Assembly: GCF_003337565.1 (NCBI RefSeq)
Contig: NZ_QPJL01000023.1
Span: forward strand, 1 to 58,624
Reading direction: 5' to 3'
DNA from: Paracoccus lutimaris
GTDB taxonomy: Bacteria; Pseudomonadota; Alphaproteobacteria; Rhodobacterales; Rhodobacteraceae
DNA length: 58,624 nt
This document shows positions 55,910-58,624 of the stretch, piece after piece (within the stretch, counting starts at the first letter, position 1; every line of letters starts with the position of its first letter). The notes beneath the pieces were generated by a model. That model saw nothing but the letters and a program-made list of their open reading frames with translations. It was not told where the DNA came from and ran no database searches. Both the position numbers and the translations under genes were made by a program.

Positions 55910-58174
55910 ATGACCCGCTTCGCCGCCCCCATCGCCGAACAGATCTGGGACAGTAAATACCGGCTGAAACAGGCCGATGGTACGCCCATCGACCTGTCGG
56001 TCGAGGATAGCTGGCGCCGCGTCGCCCGCGACCTTGCGCGCATGGAGGCCGACCCCGCCTTGTGGGAGGACCGCTTTTACGCCGCGCTTGAGGATTTCCG
56101 TTTCCTGCCCGCCGGCCGCATCCTTGCCGGTGCCGGCACCGGGCGCGAGGTGACGCTCTTTAACTGCTTTGTCATGGGCACCATCCCCGACAGCATGGAG
56201 GGCATCTTCCAGGCCCTGAAAGAGGCCGCGCTGACCATGCAGCAGGGCGGCGGCATCGGCTATGATTTCAGCACCATCCGCCCCAAGGGCGCGCCGGTCC
56301 ACGGAGTCGCGGCGGATGCCTCGGGGCCCTTGTCGTTCATGGATGTCTGGGACGCGATGTGCCGCACCATCATGTCGGCGGGCGCCCGGCGCGGCGCGAT
56401 GATGGCCACCATGCGCTGCGACCACCCCGATATCGAGGCCTTCATCGCCGCCAAGCAGGACAGCGCAAGGCTGCGCATGTTCAACCTGTCGGTTCTGGTC
56501 AGCGATGCCTTCATGCAGGCGGTCCGGGACGACGCACCCTGGGATCTGCAATTCGAGGGCCGCGTCTTTCACACCCTGCCCGCGCGCGATCTGTGGAACA
56601 GGATCATGCGCGCGACCTATGACTATGCCGAGCCGGGCGTGATCTTCATCGACCGCATCAACCAGCTGAACAATCTGGCCTATACCGAAACCATCGCCGC
56701 CACCAACCCCTGCGGCGAGCAGCCCCTGCCGCCCTATGGCGCCTGCCTGCTGGGCAGCGTGAACCTCGCGCGGCTGGTCGAGGCGCCCTTTACCCCTGAC
56801 GCCCGGCTGGACATGGCGGCACTGGACGATCTGGTGCGCGTCGCGGTCAGGATGATGGACAATGTCGTCGATGCCTCGCGCTTTCCGCTGCCCCAGCAGG
56901 CGCTTGAAGCACAGGCCAAGCGCCGCATCGGGCTGGGCGTCACCGGACTTGCGGATGCGCTGGTCATGCTGGGCCTGCGCTATGGCGCGCCCGACGCGGT
57001 CGAGCAGACCCGGGTCTGGATGCATGCCATCGCCCGCGCCGCCTATCTGGCCAGCGCGGATCTGGCACGGGAAAAGGGTGCTTTCCCGCTGTTTCACGCC
57101 GATGAATTCCTGGCCTCGGGCTTCATGGCGCGCATGGACGGCGACGTGCGCGACGCGGTGGCCCGCCACGGCATCCGCAACGCGCTTTTGACCAGCATCG
57201 CGCCGACCGGCACGATCAGCCTTTACGCCGGCAATGTCAGTTCCGGCATCGAGCCGGTCTTTGCCCATGCCTATACCCGGAAAGTCCTGCAAAAGGACGG
57301 CTCGCGGCGTGAGGAAGAGGTCGTCGATTACGCCGTCCGGATCTGGCGCGAACTCAATGGCGATGCACCCCTGCCCGACTGGTTCACCGATGCCCAGACC
57401 CTTGCACCGATGGACCACGTCGCCATGCAGGCGGCTGCACAGGAATGGGTGGACAGCTCGATCTCGAAGACCATCAACTGCCCCGAGGATATCAGCTTCG
57501 AGGACTTCAAGGACGTCTATCTGGCCGCCTGGGATCAAGGCTGCAAGGGCTGCACCACCTATCGCCCGAATGCCGTGACCGGCTCGGTGCTGTCGGTCAG
57601 CGACAAGACCGAGGCCGCCCCGGAACGGGATCGCGGCGCCGAGGTCGTCTATCTGACCGAACCGCTGGACCGCCCCGCCACGCTGGAGGGCGCGACCTAC
57701 AAGCTGAAATTCCCCGGCAGCGAACACGCCATCTACATCACCATCAACGATATCGTGCAGGCCGGCCAGCGCCGCCCCTTCGAGGTATTCATCAACTCGA
57801 AGAACATGGAGCATTTCGCCTGGACCGTGGCGCTGACGCGGATGATTTCGGCCGTGTTCCGGCGCGGCGGCGATGTCAGCTTCGTGGTCGAAGAGCTGAA
57901 GGCCGTCTTCGACCCGCGCGGCGGCGCCTGGATCGAGGGGCGCTATGTGCCCTCGATCCTTGCGGCCATCGGCGGGGTGATCGAACGCCACATGGTCGCC
58001 ACGGGCTTTCTGGCGGGCGAGGGCATGGGGCTGAAATCCGACCCCAAGGCCGAGGTGATGATCAAGGCCGAGCGCCCCTTGGGTCCTGCATGCCCCTCTT
58101 GCGGGCAGTTCGGGATGATGATGATCGAGGGCTGCAAGACCTGCCCCAGCTGTGGCTATTCCGAATGCGGCTAG
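55910..58174 (+). CDS. nrdJ: Adenosylcobalamin-dependent ribonucleotide reductase (class II)
   Basis: A class II ribonucleotide reductase that uses B12 and works with or without oxygen. 754 residues: FNCFVMGTIPDSMEGIFQ with a substrate-site Cys, QQGGGIGYDFSTIRPKG, the active site NPCGEQPLPPYGAC (N266 to Q271 and beyond), and a C-terminal CPSCGQFG ... CKTCPSCGYSEC that carries the redox Cys and a zinc-ribbon-like cluster. No B12 riboswitch is seen in the 126 bases before it. Confidence 0.95.
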   Translation: MTRFAAPIAEQIWDSKYRLKQADGTPIDLSVEDSWRRVARDLARMEADPALWEDRFYAALEDFRFLPAGRILAGAGTGREVTLFNCFVMGTIPDSMEGIFQALKEAALTMQQGGGIGYDFSTIRPKGAPVHGVAADASGPLSFMDVWDAMCRTIMSAGARRGAMMATMRCDHPDIEAFIAAKQDSARLRMFNLSVLVSDAFMQAVRDDAPWDLQFEGRVFHTLPARDLWNRIMRATYDYAEPGVIFIDRINQLNNLAYTETIAATNPCGEQPLPPYGACLLGSVNLARLVEAPFTPDARLDMAALDDLVRVAVRMMDNVVDASRFPLPQQALEAQAKRRIGLGVTGLADALVMLGLRYGAPDAVEQTRVWMHAIARAAYLASADLAREKGAFPLFHADEFLASGFMARMDGDVRDAVARHGIRNALLTSIAPTGTISLYAGNVSSGIEPVFAHAYTRKVLQKDGSRREEEVVDYAVRIWRELNGDAPLPDWFTDAQTLAPMDHVAMQAAAQEWVDSSISKTINCPEDISFEDFKDVYLAAWDQGCKGCTTYRPNAVTGSVLSVSDKTEAAPERDRGAEVVYLTEPLDRPATLEGATYKLKFPGSEHAIYITINDIVQAGQRRPFEVFINSKNMEHFAWTVALTRMISAVFRRGGDVSFVVEELKAVFDPRGGAWIEGRYVPSILAAIGGVIERHMVATGFLAGEGMGLKSDPKAEVMIKAERPLGPACPSCGQFGMMMIEGCKTCPSCGYSECG

Positions 58175-58334
58175 CGGAAAGCTACTGCCATGACGGGTGT
58201 GACGGCAACCATAATTCAAACATCGCCCACAACATTTCCCGGAAAATGAGAGTAATATCGTAGGAAAGGCCGCAAACTCGCACATTCCCCAACCATAATA
58301 TGCACATTGCGTGTGAATGCCACACTCATGGCAG

Positions 58335-58364
58335 CAAAAAAGGGCCGCCCAAATGGACGGCCCC
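58335..58364 (-). terminator. Minus-strand terminator left without its gene
   Basis: A 9-bp stem GGGCCGTCC / GGGCGGCCC (one G-U pair, 58342-58363) is followed on the minus strand by six T. The gene it served would have lain to the right, where an insertion sequence now sits. Confidence 0.75.
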
Positions 58365-58385
58365 TTGAAGCGACAGGACGGTGGA

Positions 58386-58436
58386 TTATTGATCAGCCGG
58401 ATTCCTGATCAGCAAACTGGCGAAATTCTCCGGTTA
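58386..58436 (-). pseudogene. Possible C-terminal remnant of an interrupted gene
   Basis: On the minus strand a short frame ends ENFASLLIRNPADQ then TAA (58388-58386), 22 bases before a strong terminator. Upstream it meets a stop and then the IS end. It may be the last codons of a gene cut by the insertion, but it is too short to identify. Confidence 0.3.
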
Positions 58437-58482
58437 GAGCGCTGGCAGTGATCAGCCCCACTTCGGTGGTCCAGTTTGATTG

Positions 58483-58624
58483 TTAGTGCATGACCAGCCT
58501 CTGGTCCATCGGGATGCGGCTTTCTGGGGCTGGTGGGCGGTATCCTAATGCGCTGTGCGGGCGTTTGGTGTTGTAGTGCTTCCTCCATTCTTCGATGATG
58601 ATCTGCGCCTCGCGGAGGCTGTAG
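58483..58624 (-). CDS. IS3-family transposase OrfB, C-terminal part (runs off the window)
   Basis: The last 46 residues of an IS3-family OrfB (DDE integrase). The reading ends YSLREAQIIIEEWRKHYNTK then RPHSALGYRPPAPESRIP and stops at 58483. RPHSxLGYRxP is the universal C-terminal motif of the rve domain; the catalytic Glu would lie just beyond the window. The IS end follows at about 58449-58480. Orientation is opposite to the OrfA fragment at the left end. Confidence 0.85.
   Translation of the reverse strand, partial: YSLREAQIIIEEWRKHYNTKRPHSALGYRPPAPESRIPMDQRLVMH

Larger units (their letters stand above)
58175..58482. other. Intergenic region after nrdJ
   Basis: No full gene. It contains a terminator for the minus strand (58335-58364), the possible last codons of a minus-strand gene (58386-58436), and the end of an insertion sequence from about 58449 (TGATCAGCCCCACTTCGG). 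No clear nrdJ terminator is seen. Confidence 0.55.

Noticed and set aside
55874..58285. 803-codon open frame on the minus strand opposite nrdJ
   Set aside because: It mirrors nrdJ; in GC-rich DNA the antisense frame of a long gene often stays open. Its translation has no recognisable domain.
1..58624. tRNA, rRNA and CRISPR arrays
   Set aside because: I looked for cloverleaf-like and repeat-spacer patterns in the intergenic regions and saw none besides the tmRNA.
1..58624. A composite transposon bounded by the two edge IS fragments
   Set aside because: The interior is a core housekeeping chromosome with conserved gene order; the IS fragments are more likely just the points where the sequence piece ends.

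Overview
This window is chromosomal DNA of an alphaproteobacterium, most likely a Paracoccus-like member of the Rhodobacterales. This is supported by the high GC content, a circularly permuted two-piece tmRNA with an ANDN-type tag, a dcw cluster that runs into ftsZ-lpxC-bamD-recN, the DUF2484 and DUF4167 proteins, a class II (B12) ribonucleotide reductase, and the gene order lptF-lptG-lptD-surA-pdxA-rsmA. Most of the window is ordinary housekeeping core genome. Mobile DNA is seen only at the two edges: a truncated IS3-family OrfA on the left and the C-terminus of an IS3-family OrfB on the right, in opposite orientations.

Layout. 1-900: AT-rich stretch and IS remnant. 0.9-3.1 kb: yceI (minus), then the ribosomal operon rpsF-rpsR-rplI. 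3.2-8.4 kb: a membrane protein of unknown function, a rhodanese-ChrB fusion with chrA, and trigger factor. 8.4-13.2 kb: a LysR regulator, a small secreted protein, and a glutarate module (glutaryl-CoA dehydrogenase, type III CoA-transferase, divergent LysR regulator). 13.3-16.2 kb: prfA-prmC and a DUF4167 protein. 16.2-24.1 kb (minus): outer-membrane biogenesis operon lptF-lptG-lptD-surA-pdxA-rsmA. 24.2-30.4 kb: pepA-holC, retropepsin-like protease and marC, tatABC with an AAA+ ATPase, and a small lipoprotein too short for most ORF callers. 30.4-34.1 kb: lytic transglycosylase, SLC13-type permease, split tmRNA. 34.2-39.7 kb: orphan polyamine-type binding protein, TPM-domain protein, PPK2, a signal-peptidase-like protein lacking both catalytic residues, metA and a coupled ATPase. 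39.9-54.9 kb: ftsW-murG-murC-DUF2484-two small membrane proteins-murB-ddl-ftsQ-ftsA-ftsZ, then lpxC, bamD and recN. 55.1-58.2 kb: DsbA-family oxidoreductase and nrdJ.

The envelope theme is strong. LPS transport (LptFGD), LPS synthesis (LpxC), outer-membrane protein assembly (SurA, BamD), peptidoglycan precursor synthesis (MurG, MurC, MurB, Ddl), its remodelling (lytic transglycosylase) and the division machine (FtsW, FtsQ, FtsA, FtsZ) all lie within 40 kb. No clearly new defence or mobile system was found. The most worthwhile leads are the catalytically dead signal-peptidase homologue, the unnamed small membrane proteins inside the dcw cluster, the ATPase coupled to metA, a GATATTT/CATGAAAGAAG intergenic repeat found three times, GANTC sites in the division-gene promoters, and a strong hairpin terminator with no gene in front of it. 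All calls come from reading the sequence; no database search was run.
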